The position numbers were made by a program, and so were the translations under genes. The notes under the pieces were generated by a model. It had not been told where the DNA came from. It was given only the letters and a program-made list of their open reading frames with translations, and ran no database searches. From Streptomyces tauricus (GTDB taxonomy: Bacteria; Actinomycetota; Actinomycetes; Streptomycetales; Streptomycetaceae): 64,000 nt of DNA. The stretch lies in assembly GCF_014650955.1 (NCBI RefSeq), contig NZ_BMVY01000001.1:248001-312000 (forward strand). Reading direction: 5' to 3'. How positions within the stretch are numbered: position 1 is the first letter of the stretch; each line of letters begins with the position of its first letter. This document shows, piece after piece, positions 44,683 to 56,035 of this stretch.

Positions 44683-45378
44683 GTGCCCGACATCGTCTTC
44701 ACCGCCGATTTCAGTTCGCGAAGGCAGTGGGTGGCCGGCCGCTCCTGGGCCTATCCCGAGGGCGGCCCGGTCAATCCGACCGACAACAAGCTGGACTACC
44801 TGGTCCCCGACCCGGCGTACTCCCGCACCGGCACGTTCCGCGCCACGCGCCGCAAGGACGGCCTGTGGAGTGCGGGCCTGCTCACCACCGAGGGCAGCGA
44901 GGACGACTTCATGGTGCGCGCGGGGGACGTACTGGAGACACGCGTGCGGCTGCCCGTCGAGGTAGGGGCCTGGCCGGCCATCTGGACCTGGCGGGACGGG
45001 GGCCAGGAGATCGACGTGTTCGAGTACCACCCGGACAACCCCGACCTGCTGGAGTTCTCCAACCATGTGCGCGGCGGGCATCTCTACCACCACGACGAAG
45101 CCGTGCGTCCCGGCGGCCATGTCGACCTGCGGGTGGAGTTCGGGGCCCGCTCGGTGGTCTGGTGGCTGAACGGCACGCGGATCTTCGCCGACGGCCGAGG
45201 CGTGGGAAGGAACTGGCACGCCTACCTCATCGTCAACCTGTCGGTGAGTGCCGGGCGGTACCACCCTCGCCCCGAATCCGGGACCAAGGAGATGTCGTAC
45301 GTGGTGGAGAGTCTGGTCGTGCGCCGTCCGGCCGCGGTGCCGTCCCGGACGGCCGGGACGGCCGAAGCGCCCCCGTGA
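44683..45378 (+). CDS. GH16-like beta-sandwich protein without signal peptide
   Basis: A 231-residue concanavalin-like protein. The motif EIDVFEY (109-115) matches the GH16 catalytic signature Glu-x-Asp-x-x-Glu of laminarinases and kappa-carrageenases. Flanking VGAWPAIWTWRDGGQ and VDLRVEFGARSVVWWLNGTRIF fit the GH16 beta-sandwich. There is no signal peptide or membrane segment, which is odd for this family. GTG 44683 has AAGGAG 7 nt upstream; ATG 44647 would add residues without making a signal peptide. It follows the SpoIIE gene after 170 nt and precedes the convergent GH2 gene. The substrate is unknown; a non-classical or cytoplasmic role is possible. Confidence 0.75.
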   Translation: MPDIVFTADFSSRRQWVAGRSWAYPEGGPVNPTDNKLDYLVPDPAYSRTGTFRATRRKDGLWSAGLLTTEGSEDDFMVRAGDVLETRVRLPVEVGAWPAIWTWRDGGQEIDVFEYHPDNPDLLEFSNHVRGGHLYHHDEAVRPGGHVDLRVEFGARSVVWWLNGTRIFADGRGVGRNWHAYLIVNLSVSAGRYHPRPESGTKEMSYVVESLVVRRPAAVPSRTAGTAEAPP

Positions 45379-45435
45379 GGGCAGAGGAGGGCGGGGGACG
45401 GCGGCCCGGCCGAGGGTGCCGTCCCCCGCGTGCGG

Positions 45436-47802
45436 TCAGGGCGCCCAGGGTGTCTCGACGGCCCAGGTGGTGTCCTCGGTGAAGGAGGCGGGGTTGTCCC
45501 AGGCGTGGGAGCCGCCCGGGGTGGCCAGCCACAACTCGGCGTTGTAGTGCCGCAGATACTGCTCGGGGAAGTTGGAGGCCGACAGCCGGATGCCGCCGCC
45601 CGCGCCGCGCACGGCACAGAAGGTCGCGTCGGCCTGGAACACGGCCCCGCTGCCCGACTCCTTGTAGACGCGGTACTCGCGGTGACGCAGGTACTGGCCG
45701 GGGTAGTTGCGCGACTCGAAGGAGTAGCAGGCGCTGTTGGCGAGGCCCGGTACGACCTTCCAGGTGGCGTCGTTCTTGAGGAGGGCTGCGCTGTTCGCGT
45801 CGACCACGTCGGTGTAGGCGGCCCCGTCGCGGTGGCGCAGATAGCGGTTCGTGTAGCCGGGGGTGGTCACCCGCAGGGACCTGTACTGGTTCGAGGGCAG
45901 GACCACGGGGGTGGTCGGGGTCCGGGAGGTGTCGATGAGGGCGCGGTTGGCGGCCTGGACGCGGGCCGCGTCGACCTTGACGACCTGCCGGTCATAGGTG
46001 AGGAGGCCGTTGGCCTCGTTCTCCACGTCGGTGATCTCGGTGTAGACGGAGGCCGAGAGCCCGGCGGGCATCCGCACCTCGCGCAGCGCGTCGAGGAGTC
46101 CGACCAGCCGGTTGTTCAGATGCGCCTGGTCCGGCTGGTCCTCGTAGCTGAAGCCGCCGCCCGGATACCACTCGTGACCGGCGACCTTGAAGCCCAGACC
46201 GCCGTACTCACCGAGGACGGCGGCGCGGGTGGCACTGGGCACGGTCGTGCCGGGACCGACGTAGACATGGTGGTCCAGGACATCGCCGTTGCCGCCGTCG
46301 ACCGCGCCGCAGCAGTTGACGCCGCTCATGTTGTTCACCAGCCGCGAGGGGTCGTACGCCTTCACATGGTCGGCGATGCGGGCCTGGTCGTACTGCCCCC
46401 AGCCCTCGTTCTGATTGACCCACATCACCACGGACGGTGAGCTGCGGTGCTGGTCGATGATGCGGTCGTACTCGGCCTCCCACTGGGTGCGGGCGGCGCT
46501 GTCGGGGGTGCGGGTGTCCATGGAGGGCATGTCCTGCCAGACCAGCAGCCCCAGCCGGTCCGCCCAGTAGAACCACCGCTGCGGCTCGACCTTGATGTGC
46601 TTGCGCACCATGTTGAAGCCGAGGTCCTTGTGCTTCTGCAGGTCGTACTTGAGGGCGTCGTCGGTCGGCGCGGTGTAGATGCCGTCCGGCCAGTAGCCCT
46701 GGTCGAGGGTGCCGGTCTGGAAGACGAACTTCCCGTTGAGGACGGGACGCAGGACGCCGTCCACCCGCGAGACGCCCACGGAACGCATGCCGCTGTAGCC
46801 GCCCACGGAGTCGACGACGGCCGAACCGGAGAGCAGCTCTGCCTTCACGTCGTACAGGAACGGATCCTCGGGGGTCCACAGCCGCGGGTTCGGGATCGGT
46901 ACGGTGATCGTGCCGCCGACCGCGCCGGTCGCGGCGCCCACTGTGGTCGAGCCCGAGGACACGGTCACCCGGGCGCTCTGCCCGGAGACGCCGGCGCCCC
47001 GGACAGTGACCTTCAGGGTGTTGTTGGTGAGGTCGGGGACCATGTCGAGGCGGGTGATGTGCGCGGTCGCCGTCGGCTCCAGCCACACCGTCTGCCAGAT
47101 GCCGGAGGCCGCGGTGTAGAAGATGCCGCCTCCCGGGTGCGGGGTCACGTCGTTGATGCGCTGCTTGCCGACCGCCCCGATGCCCGTCTGGCTGGGGTCC
47201 CAGACGGACACGACGACGGTGTTGGTGCCGCCGTTGAGCAGCCCGGTGATGTCGTACGAGAAGGAGTCGTAGCCCCCGCTGTGCGTGGCGCCGGCCTGGC
47301 TGCCGTTCACCCAGACCGTCGTACGCCAGTCGCTGGCGCCGAAGTTGAGCTGGACGCGGCGGCCGTTCCAGCCCGCCGGGACCGTGAAGGTGCGCTTGTA
47401 CCAGAGCTTGTCGTTCTGGGTGATCTTGCGCTGGATCCCGGAGAGCGCGGACTCGGCGACGAACGGCACCCGGATCTGCTCGGAGAACGAGGCGGGCTGG
47501 CCCGCGTCCGCCGAGGTGACCGCGAAGTCCCAGATGCCGTTGAGATTGGCCCAGTCGGGACGGGTGAGCTGCGGGCGCGGGTACTCCGGCAGTGGACTGT
47601 CGACCGATACCTGGTTGGTCCACGGGGTGGTCATGGGGGAGGGCTTGGGTGTCCACGCGGCCGGGGCGGCCTGCACGGTGCCCGTGGCGGTCAGGGCGGC
47701 CGTGCAGACCAACGCGAGGGTGGCGAGCACGGTGGTGATCCGCCTCGCCCGCTGTCTCAGCCAGAGTGCCCGGGGGCGCGGGGCCGGGGTGGTGCTGCGC
47801 AT
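45436..47802 (-). CDS. Secreted GH2 glycoside hydrolase with AbfB arabinose-binding domain
   Basis: A 788-residue precursor. A signal peptide (core VLATLALVCTAALTATGTVQAAP, about 24-46) is followed by GH2 sugar-binding and immunoglobulin-like domains (about 60-340) and the TIM barrel (about 340-620). The acid/base glutamate is in VNQNEGWGQYD (about 466) and the nucleophile in LGEYGGLGF (about 531). The last 140 residues are an AbfB trefoil (NRYLRHRDG, QYLRHREYR, QYLRHYNAE) that in other enzymes binds arabinofuranose side chains. So it probably attacks an arabinose-decorated plant galactan or glucuronide outside the cell. The ATG at 47802 has AAGGAG 6 nt upstream. Its promoter block is shared with the GH127 gene. 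Confidence 0.87.
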   Translation of the reverse strand: MRSTTPAPRPRALWLRQRARRITTVLATLALVCTAALTATGTVQAAPAAWTPKPSPMTTPWTNQVSVDSPLPEYPRPQLTRPDWANLNGIWDFAVTSADAGQPASFSEQIRVPFVAESALSGIQRKITQNDKLWYKRTFTVPAGWNGRRVQLNFGASDWRTTVWVNGSQAGATHSGGYDSFSYDITGLLNGGTNTVVVSVWDPSQTGIGAVGKQRINDVTPHPGGGIFYTAASGIWQTVWLEPTATAHITRLDMVPDLTNNTLKVTVRGAGVSGQSARVTVSSGSTTVGAATGAVGGTITVPIPNPRLWTPEDPFLYDVKAELLSGSAVVDSVGGYSGMRSVGVSRVDGVLRPVLNGKFVFQTGTLDQGYWPDGIYTAPTDDALKYDLQKHKDLGFNMVRKHIKVEPQRWFYWADRLGLLVWQDMPSMDTRTPDSAARTQWEAEYDRIIDQHRSSPSVVMWVNQNEGWGQYDQARIADHVKAYDPSRLVNNMSGVNCCGAVDGGNGDVLDHHVYVGPGTTVPSATRAAVLGEYGGLGFKVAGHEWYPGGGFSYEDQPDQAHLNNRLVGLLDALREVRMPAGLSASVYTEITDVENEANGLLTYDRQVVKVDAARVQAANRALIDTSRTPTTPVVLPSNQYRSLRVTTPGYTNRYLRHRDGAAYTDVVDANSAALLKNDATWKVVPGLANSACYSFESRNYPGQYLRHREYRVYKESGSGAVFQADATFCAVRGAGGGIRLSASNFPEQYLRHYNAELWLATPGGSHAWDNPASFTEDTTWAVETPWAP

Positions 47803-47873
47803 CGTGACTCCTTGGGTGTCGGGGGCAAGGACGTGCACGTACGGAGAGAAGGCTGGCGGCTCGGCGGCTCAGC

Positions 47874-47946
47874 CTGTACAACGTTGGAAAGGGCGGTAGT
47901 TGGCATGACAGCACGACACCGAAGCTCTGTACAGGTACATGACAAG
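47874..47946 (-). promoter_or_regulatory. Promoter/operator block of GH2 gene (shared with GH127 gene)
   Basis: The plus strand has CTGTACAACGTTGGAAA (47874-47890), ACAGCACG (47908-47915) and ATGACAAG (47939-47946), the same order and nearly the same spacing as at 34126-34197. The first block starts 72 nt before the GH2 start. The half-site TGTACAACG would make a perfect operator as TGTACAACGTTGTACA; the right half deviates in both copies in the same way. Confidence 0.78.
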
Positions 47947-48013
47947 AACAATTGGGCGAGCACACACCGCACCGCCCCTGGGCCGCGCCGGGCCCAGGGG
48001 TCGCGCGCGCCGG

Positions 48014-48955
48014 TCAGAAGGGGCGGTCGCCCGCGATGGCGACGCGTTCCGCCACGCGACGGTGCGTGCCGTAGTCGTTCACCGCGTAGTGCTGGGTGGC
48101 ACGGTTGTCCCAGAAGGCGATGTCCCCGGCCTGCCAGCGGAAGCGCACCTGGTACTCCGGAACGTGCGCCTGCTGCACGAGGTGGCGCAGCAACTGGTCG
48201 CTCTCCTCGCGGGCCAGGCCGGTGATCCGGGTGGTGAAGGAGGTGTTGACGAACAGCAGCTTCCTGCCCGTCTCCGGATGCGTGCGGACGACCGGGTGCT
48301 CCACCGGCGGGAAGGCGTCCTGGTACGGGGCGAGCCGTTCGGGACCGTAGAAGCGGGCGAAGCCGGGGATGAAGTCGTGCACGGCGGTGGCCCCGTCGAT
48401 ACGGTCCTTCACCTCCGGCGAGAGGTTGTCGTACGCGGCGGCCATGTCCGCCCACATGGTGTCTCCGCCGAAGGGCGGCACCTCGCGCAGCTGGAGCACG
48501 GCACCGAGCGCGGGCCGCTCACGGAAGGTGACGTCCGCGTGCCACACGTTCTCGAAGGTCGGTGTGGCCCCGGCCCCCTTGTCGAAGCGCACCACGTCGG
48601 CGCTGGAGCCGCGGGCGAGCAGGGGGTTGGTCTCCAGCTCACCCCAGTTGCGGGCGAAGCCGCTCTGCTGCTCGGACGTGAGGTGCTGGGCGCGGAAGAA
48701 GAGCACCTTCCACTCCAGCAGCGCCCGGTTGAGCTCCTCGCGCAGGGCGGGGTCCAGCGGACGCGACAGGTCGACGCCGCGGATCTCGGCCCCGATCGTG
48801 CGCGCCTGGGGTATCAGCTCGAAGAGGTCGTAGGGACGGGCGGGCAGGCCCTCGGGCAGGCGCCGCAGCTCACGGGCGCCTTCGTAGATGCCGCCCGTCG
48901 GCACGTGTGCTTCGCGCAGTGGCGGCACGTCCGTCTGCGGAATGGTGACCGTCAT
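48014..48955 (-). CDS. TauD/TfdA-family alpha-ketoglutarate dioxygenase
   Basis: A 313-residue Fe(II)/2-oxoglutarate dioxygenase. The first two iron ligands are in NVWHADVTFRERP (H-x-D), the distal histidine in RATQHYAVND, and the arginine that binds 2-oxoglutarate follows in RRVAERVAI. The core GAEIRGVDLSRPL and ALLEWKVLFFRAQHL are TauD/AtsK-like. Such enzymes release sulfite from taurine or alkyl sulfates, or hydroxylate other carboxylates; the substrate cannot be assigned. ATG 48955 has GAGGAG 7 nt upstream. The upstream gap contains the palindrome CGGATATCCG (49079-49088) and CCGGT-N5-ACCGG (49086-49100), possible operators. Confidence 0.88.
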   Translation of the reverse strand: MTVTIPQTDVPPLREAHVPTGGIYEGARELRRLPEGLPARPYDLFELIPQARTIGAEIRGVDLSRPLDPALREELNRALLEWKVLFFRAQHLTSEQQSGFARNWGELETNPLLARGSSADVVRFDKGAGATPTFENVWHADVTFRERPALGAVLQLREVPPFGGDTMWADMAAAYDNLSPEVKDRIDGATAVHDFIPGFARFYGPERLAPYQDAFPPVEHPVVRTHPETGRKLLFVNTSFTTRITGLAREESDQLLRHLVQQAHVPEYQVRFRWQAGDIAFWDNRATQHYAVNDYGTHRRVAERVAIAGDRPF

Positions 48956-49233
48956 GAAGATGCTCCTCGTTCGCATGGCTCGATGGCCGTCGGGCGGCAG
49001 GCACGGGGCGTGAGGAGATGACCAGCACGACCGGACTGCGGCGCGGCGAGAGTGATACGGCTCGGTTCGGCGGTGAAGCGGATATCCGGTTATCGACCGG
49101 AGCGTTCGCACCCGGTCCGATTCGGGGCACGCAGAGGCCCCGTCATCGCGTCGCAACAGTGCCAGGTCATGCTGATCATTGTGGGAGGAGCCCTCTCCGC
49201 TGTCAACGGACGTCGGCGAGGGCCCCGGCCGGC

Positions 49234-52200
49234 TCAGGCACAGTCGGGGCTGTGCGTGTCCTCCTGCCGCCGTGTCTCCAGCGCGGCCAGTGACTCGCTC
49301 ACACCGGCGGCGCGCGGTGACCCGATGGCGCTGTACAGGGCGAGCGCCTCCTGCCAGTGCTCTCGGGCCGTCGGCAGGTCGGCGCGGTCCTGGTGGATGC
49401 GGGCCAGGCCGATGTGGGCGCGGGCCTGCTCCTCCTTCTCCTCGATCTCCATGGCCAGGGCGAGGGCGGCGCGGTGTGCGGTCGCGGCCTCGTCCGGCCG
49501 GCCCGAGCCGTGCAGGGCCTCGCCGAGACCGTTGAGGCTGCCCGCTTCGCCGTAGCGCTCCCCGGTCCGCTGGAACAGGGCGAGCGCCGCCCGCTGATGG
49601 GTGGCCGCCTCCCGGTGGTGGCCGAGGCGGTTGTGGGCGTCACCGAGGTTGCTGAGGGCGTGCGCCTCGCCCCCGCGGTGGCCGAGCCGCCGGAACAGGG
49701 CGAGCGCCTCCTCGAAGTGCTCGGCCGCCGTGGCGTGCTGGTCGAGCCGGGACAGCACGATGCCGAGGTTGCCCAGCGCGCTGGCCTCACCGAAGGCATG
49801 ACCGAGGGAACGGAAGAGGGCGAGTGCCTGCCGGTGCTGTTCCGCGGAGGTCTCGTAGTCGTCGAGCAACTCGTGCACGATGCCGAGGTTGTTGAGCGTG
49901 TCGGCTTCGCCGCCGATGTCCCCGACCTTCCGGAAGAGGACGACCGCCTCGCCGTGCCGCTCGGCTGCCTCGCGGTACTGGCCGCGCAGTTCGTGCAGGA
50001 CGCCGAGGTTGGTGAGGTTGCGGGCCTCGGTCACCGGCAGCCCGATCCGCCGGCAGAGGGCGAGCGACTCCGTGTGGTGCCGGACCGCCTCGTCGTACTG
50101 TGCCAGCCGTCGGTGGGTCGTGCCGAGACAGGTGCGCACCTCGGCCTCGCCCCGCCGGTCACCCGCCGCGCGGGCGGCCCGCAGGGCGTTGCCGTGGATG
50201 ACGAGCGCGTCGGTGAACAGTCCGCGGCTGTCGAAGTGGCGGTGCAGGGTGGTGGACAGCCCGACGGCGTGCTCGGCCCTGCCGCGTCCGGCCTCGGTGG
50301 CGGTGACCGCCGTGAGCACGGCGTGCTCGGCCGCCAGCCAGTCCTTGGCGTGGGCCTCGTCGGGAAACGGCGGCAGTTCGGTCCGCGGGGCCGCGATCCG
50401 GGGCCGCAGGTGCCGCTCGGCCGGGAACAGCACGTCCATGGCTGCGCAGGACGCCGCGAGGTAGTGGGTGAGGAGACGGTCGAGCGCCGCCTCGCGGTCG
50501 GCGGGCCCGTCGTGCCGCTCGGCCTGCCAGGCCGCGTACACCCGCAGCAGGTCGTGCATGCCGTGCCGGCCGGCGCGGGTGGGCTGGATCAGATGGCTGC
50601 GGGCCAGCAGGTCCAGGGTCTGCCGGGTGTCGGCGACGGAGCGTCCGCACAGGGCGGCCGCCGCGTACACGTCCACATCGGGTCCCGGGTGCAGTCCCAG
50701 AAGCCGGAAGGCGACGGCGGCTTCGGGCGGCAGGCGGTCGTAGGACCAGGAGAAGACGGCGCGCACGGCCGCCCGGGGATCGTCGTCCGAGTCCAGCAGC
50801 TCCAACCGGCTCCGCCGGTCGTCCAGTTCGGCGGTGAGGGCGCTCAGTGGCGAGGAGGTCCGGGCGAGCGCCAGCTCCGCGGCGATACGCAGGGCGAGGG
50901 GCAGCCGTCCGCACTGCTCGGCGAGGACGGCCGCGGCCTGTGGTTCGGCCGCGGCCCGGGGTCCGATGAGCCTGCTCAGCAGTCGTACGGCGTCGTCCAG
51001 GGGGAGCACGTCGAGTACGAGCCGGTGGGCGCCGTGCAGGGACACCAGGGAGCTGAGCACGTCCCTGCTGGTCACCACGGTTCTGCACCGGCTCGCGCCG
51101 GGCAGGAGCGGGCGTATCTGCTCGCTGGACGAGGCGTTGTCGAGCACGATGAGCATGCGGCGCTCGCTCAGCTCGGTGCGGTAGCGGGCGGAGCGGTCGT
51201 CCGGGCGCAGCGGGATCTCGGCGCCCGGGACACCGAGGGCGACGAGGAATCCGGTGAGGATGTCGGCCGCGGGCACCGGTTCGTCCGTGTCGTAGCCGCG
51301 CAGGTCCGCGTAGAGCTGGCCGTCGGGGAACTGCTCGCGCACACGGTGGGACCAGTGGACGGCGAGCGCGGTCTTGCCGACTCCGGCGGTGCCGGACACG
51401 GCGGACACCACGACCGTGTTGGTGGCGTCGGCCCCCTCCTCGGTGGACAGCAAATGCTGGGACAGCTCGTCCAGTTGTTCCTTGCGGCCAGTGAACGCCC
51501 GTACGTCGAAGGGCAGTTGCGCGGGCCGGGAGACAGATGTCCGCGCGCCTCCCGCAGCGGGGCCGGACTCCGTGCCGGTGGCCGGCAGTGGGCGGTCGCG
51601 CAGCGCCTCCTCGTAGGCCGTGCGCAGTTCCACCCCGGGGACCGAGCCCAACTCGTCGGCCAGCCTGCGGCGGACCTCGGTGTAGTGGTCCAGTGCCTCG
51701 GCGGTCCGGCCGGCCCGGGCCAGTGACCTGACGAGCAAGGCCGCGAGGGGTTCTGCCAGGGGGAACTCGTCGGACAGGGCCCGCATCCGGCCGATCGCCT
51801 GCGAGGCGTGTCCCGCCGCGGTCTCGGCCCGGGCCCACTGGAGGGCGGCTTCGAGCCGTTCGTTCAGCCAGGCCGTCCGGGTCCGCTCGGCCCAGGCGCC
51901 CGGCAGGTCCGCCAGCGGCGAGCCCCGCCACAGGTCGAGGGCGTCCCGCAGGAGCCTGCCGCACTCGGCGTCACCCGGACGCAGACCACGGGCCTGGGCC
52001 ACCAGCGCCCGGAACCGCAGCAGGTCGATGCTGTCGTCCGCCGCCCGCAGAAGATAACCGCCCGACACCCGGGCCAGTTGGAGCGGCGGATGGTCCGCCG
52101 TCCCGTCCTCGCCGCGCGCCGCCTCGTCCAGCACACGCCGGACCCGGCTCACATGCGAGTACAGCGTCGAACGGGCCGCGTCGGGAGGGGTGTCGTCCCA

Positions 52201-52347
52201 GACCCGGTCCACCAGGGCGTCCACGGTCATCAACCGGCCCGCGTTGGCGGCCAGCGCCGCCAGGACCATGCGCTGTCTGGGCTGCCCCAGCTCGACAGGA
52301 CGACCGCCGGCCCACAGTTCCAACGAGCCCAGTAATCGAAGATCCAC
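49234..52347 (-). CDS. AfsR/SARP-family regulator with NB-ARC and TPR domains
   Basis: A 1037-residue regulator. A SARP winged helix and BTAD domain (about 1-245, VDLRLLGSLELWAGGRPVELGQPRQRMVLAALA) is followed by an NB-ARC ATPase (about 280-560, P-loop SGTAGVGKTALAV, MLIVLDNASS), a winged-helix-like segment and about seven TPR units (about 700-1010, for example TLNNLGIVHELLDDYETSAEQHRQALALF). This is the AfsR layout, which activates secondary metabolism or differentiation in response to phosphorylation or ligand. GTG 52347 places the SARP strand at residue 1; ATG 52371 is the alternative. The fifth codon is TTA, so expression should depend on bldA. No biosynthetic cluster is adjacent. Confidence 0.9.
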   Translation of the reverse strand: MDLRLLGSLELWAGGRPVELGQPRQRMVLAALAANAGRLMTVDALVDRVWDDTPPDAARSTLYSHVSRVRRVLDEAARGEDGTADHPPLQLARVSGGYLLRAADDSIDLLRFRALVAQARGLRPGDAECGRLLRDALDLWRGSPLADLPGAWAERTRTAWLNERLEAALQWARAETAAGHASQAIGRMRALSDEFPLAEPLAALLVRSLARAGRTAEALDHYTEVRRRLADELGSVPGVELRTAYEEALRDRPLPATGTESGPAAGGARTSVSRPAQLPFDVRAFTGRKEQLDELSQHLLSTEEGADATNTVVVSAVSGTAGVGKTALAVHWSHRVREQFPDGQLYADLRGYDTDEPVPAADILTGFLVALGVPGAEIPLRPDDRSARYRTELSERRMLIVLDNASSSEQIRPLLPGASRCRTVVTSRDVLSSLVSLHGAHRLVLDVLPLDDAVRLLSRLIGPRAAAEPQAAAVLAEQCGRLPLALRIAAELALARTSSPLSALTAELDDRRSRLELLDSDDDPRAAVRAVFSWSYDRLPPEAAVAFRLLGLHPGPDVDVYAAAALCGRSVADTRQTLDLLARSHLIQPTRAGRHGMHDLLRVYAAWQAERHDGPADREAALDRLLTHYLAASCAAMDVLFPAERHLRPRIAAPRTELPPFPDEAHAKDWLAAEHAVLTAVTATEAGRGRAEHAVGLSTTLHRHFDSRGLFTDALVIHGNALRAARAAGDRRGEAEVRTCLGTTHRRLAQYDEAVRHHTESLALCRRIGLPVTEARNLTNLGVLHELRGQYREAAERHGEAVVLFRKVGDIGGEADTLNNLGIVHELLDDYETSAEQHRQALALFRSLGHAFGEASALGNLGIVLSRLDQHATAAEHFEEALALFRRLGHRGGEAHALSNLGDAHNRLGHHREAATHQRAALALFQRTGERYGEAGSLNGLGEALHGSGRPDEAATAHRAALALAMEIEEKEEQARAHIGLARIHQDRADLPTAREHWQEALALYSAIGSPRAAGVSESLAALETRRQEDTHSPDCA

Positions 52348-52751
52348 GTCCCCACCCACGATCGGCCGCACTGCTTTTCACGAACTCCCCCGATCTTGCC
52401 CAGGATTCCACACATGGGGGGCCGGTGGTGCGGTCATGGTGATGGTTCCGGTACGCCCAGTGATCCCGGCTCGGCCCGAGGTCGGCACGCAGGTCCCGGG
52501 CGCGGCCGTGCGGGGGCCGAGGGGCCCGGCAAGGTTTTCACAAGGTCCCTCTTGCAGTCTTCGAACAGCCGGTTGGCCGGCCCGGCGTCCGGACCCCCCT
52601 TCGTGCCGGGCCGGTCAACCGGATCAGCCGCAGGTTCAGGCACGGAGCCGGACCTGCAGTGGGGCTTCGCCCGTCGCCGCTGTCAACGGGGGTCAGCGGC
52701 GGCGGAGCGGGGCACCGGACACCACCGATGCCGCGCTCCGCGCACGCGCCG
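52348..52751. other. 404-bp gap between SARP and glpK genes
   Basis: No gene is supported. It must hold the SARP promoter (minus strand) and the end of the glpF-glpK transcript. I see no strong palindrome or hairpin. Confidence 0.6.
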
Positions 52752-54269
<1,518 letters not shown>

Positions 54270-54296
54270 GGGTTTCCGCCTCTCCGGCCGGTGTGG

Positions 54297-55142
54297 TCAG
54301 TCCTTGGATGCCGGGATGCGTCCCGGCGGCTCGGGTTCAGCGGACGGCAGGAAGCGGCCGATGAGGACCTTGTACAGACCCGCGCCGAGCAGGCCGCCGA
54401 TCAGCGGACCGATGATCGGCACCCAGAAGTAGAGGTTCCCGTACTGGTCCCGCCACGCTCCGCCGTAGCCGGTGAGGAAGCTGGCCAGCCGGGGTCCGAA
54501 GTCACGGGCCGGGTTGATGGCGTACCCCGCGTTCGTCCCCCAGGCCATGCCGATCGCGACCACGACCAGGCCGATGACGAACGGGCCCAGGTTCGCGCCC
54601 GGCGGCGTGTTCAGCATGTCCGTGATGGCCATGATGAGCAGCAGCAGGATGGCGGTGCCGATGATCTGGTCACGGAGCGCGCCCCACTCGTGGACGGGGA
54701 GGGCGGGATTGCCGTTGCCGGGGAGCGTCGAGAACACGCCCTGCGTCTTGAGGGTGTGTCCGGGGTCGGCCTTCGCCAGGGCCTCGCTGTAGTTCCAGCG
54801 GACGAGGAGCGCCGCCACGAAGGCGCCGGCCGTCTGGGCCACCGCGTAGGGAGCCACTTTGCGCCACGGGAACCCCTTGAACGCGGCGAGCGCCACGGTC
54901 ACCGCGGGATTGAGGTGGGCGCCGCTCAGTCTCGCCGCCACATAGACGCCCAGGGTGACACCGAGGCCCCACGCCCAGGCGATGCTGTCGTGGTCACCCA
55001 GACCGCCCGCCGGATCCGTGAGAGCGCCGCCCGCGGACACCTGGGCCACCACGCCGCAGCCGAAGAGAATGAGGATCAGTGTGCCCGCGAACTCGGCCGA
55101 CAACTCGCCGACCACTCCGGCCCGTATACGCCGCTCAGCCAT
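54297..55142 (-). CDS. glpF: Glycerol uptake facilitator (aquaglyceroporin)
   Basis: A 281-residue MIP-family channel with six membrane helices and both pore loops: [18 protein letters not shown] and [14 protein letters not shown]. The Asp after NPAR is the GlpF-type selectivity residue that distinguishes glycerol facilitators from water channels. The C-terminal 20 residues are polar ([13 protein letters not shown]). It is the first gene of the glpF-glpK operon. A weak promoter (TGCACT, 16-bp spacer, TAGCCT on the minus strand) lies about 60-90 nt upstream. Confidence 0.94.
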   Translation of the reverse strand: MAERRIRAGVVGELSAEFAGTLILILFGCGVVAQVSAGGALTDPAGGLGDHDSIAWAWGLGVTLGVYVAARLSGAHLNPAVTVALAAFKGFPWRKVAPYAVAQTAGAFVAALLVRWNYSEALAKADPGHTLKTQGVFSTLPGNGNPALPVHEWGALRDQIIGTAILLLLIMAITDMLNTPPGANLGPFVIGLVVVAIGMAWGTNAGYAINPARDFGPRLASFLTGYGGAWRDQYGNLYFWVPIIGPLIGGLLGAGLYKVLIGRFLPSAEPEPPGRIPASKD

Positions 55143-55417
55143 GGAAGCTCACCCTCCGCCGGCTGTACCGGCCGTCGACCGCCCCGAGCGATATCCGCCA
55201 GGCTAGGACGGTTTACGCGAGAGTGCATATCGGGGCACATCCGGCTCGGTGGCTGGTGCCCTGCCGCTCCGGAGCCTTGCCGGTGCTCCCGCACACGGGT
55301 CACCTGAGACCGCTCTGCGAGCCCCGCCGGTCTGGTCGGTGTGGTGATCGGCTTCGCGTCGGTTTCCTGACCCGCACATCCCTGTGGGATCGCGGTCGCC
55401 CCTGCGAGGGTGTGGTC

Positions 55418-55945
55418 ATGAATACGACACCGGACGGACGACCTATCCCGCCTACACACGCCGACGAACGCGCCATGCTGGAAGCGTGGTTGGACTTCCA
55501 CCGCGCGACGCTCACCCTGAAGTGCGCGGGCCTGAAGGACGACCAGTTACGACTGGCCGCGGCGGCGCCCTCGTCGATGACGCTGCTCGGCCTCGTACAG
55601 CACCTGACCGAGGTGGAGCGCAACTGGTTCCAGCGCGTCTTCGCGGGCCATGACGTGCCACTTGTCTTCGGGCAGGACAATCACGACGGCTTCGGCCTCC
55701 GGCCGGACCGGGGGCTGGACGAGGTGATGGCTGCCTGGCGGGCGGAGATCGCCCGGGGCCGTGAGCTGATCGCCGACGCGACCCTGGAGGACTCCGGCCG
55801 CCTGTCCGAACAGGACGCGGCTCACGTCGGCCACCACGGAGTCTCGCTCCGCTGGATCATGGTGCACATGATCGAGGAGTACGCACGTCACAACGGTCAT
55901 GCCGACCTCATCCGCGAGCGGATCGACGGAGTCACCGGCACGTGA
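55418..55945 (+). CDS. DinB-superfamily protein (DUF664)
   Basis: A 175-residue four-helix protein of the DinB/YfiT type. It opens with [25 protein letters not shown] and has the metal-site histidines in [20 protein letters not shown] and [26 protein letters not shown]. Members are thiol-dependent transferases or detoxification enzymes using mycothiol or bacillithiol. Codon 44 is TTA, so translation may depend on bldA. The ATG at 55418 has GAGGG upstream. The gene is divergent from glpF across 275 bp. Confidence 0.87.
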   Translation: MNTTPDGRPIPPTHADERAMLEAWLDFHRATLTLKCAGLKDDQLRLAAAAPSSMTLLGLVQHLTEVERNWFQRVFAGHDVPLVFGQDNHDGFGLRPDRGLDEVMAAWRAEIARGRELIADATLEDSGRLSEQDAAHVGHHGVSLRWIMVHMIEEYARHNGHADLIRERIDGVTGT

Positions 55946-56035
55946 CGGACCGCTCGACGCGGTTCAGCCCCTCGGTCTGCGCCGCCGTGCCCGCCACCTG
56001 CGAGCAGGCAGGAGGTCCTCGCCCCGCACCCCCGC

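Noticed and set aside
48014..48955. Taurine utilisation operon
   Set aside because: The TauD-like gene stands alone; no taurine ABC transporter genes flank it, so the substrate was left open.
49357..51726. 789-codon plus-strand frame opposite the SARP gene
   Set aside because: Antisense of NB-ARC/TPR coding sequence; Gly/Val/Arg-rich with no domain.
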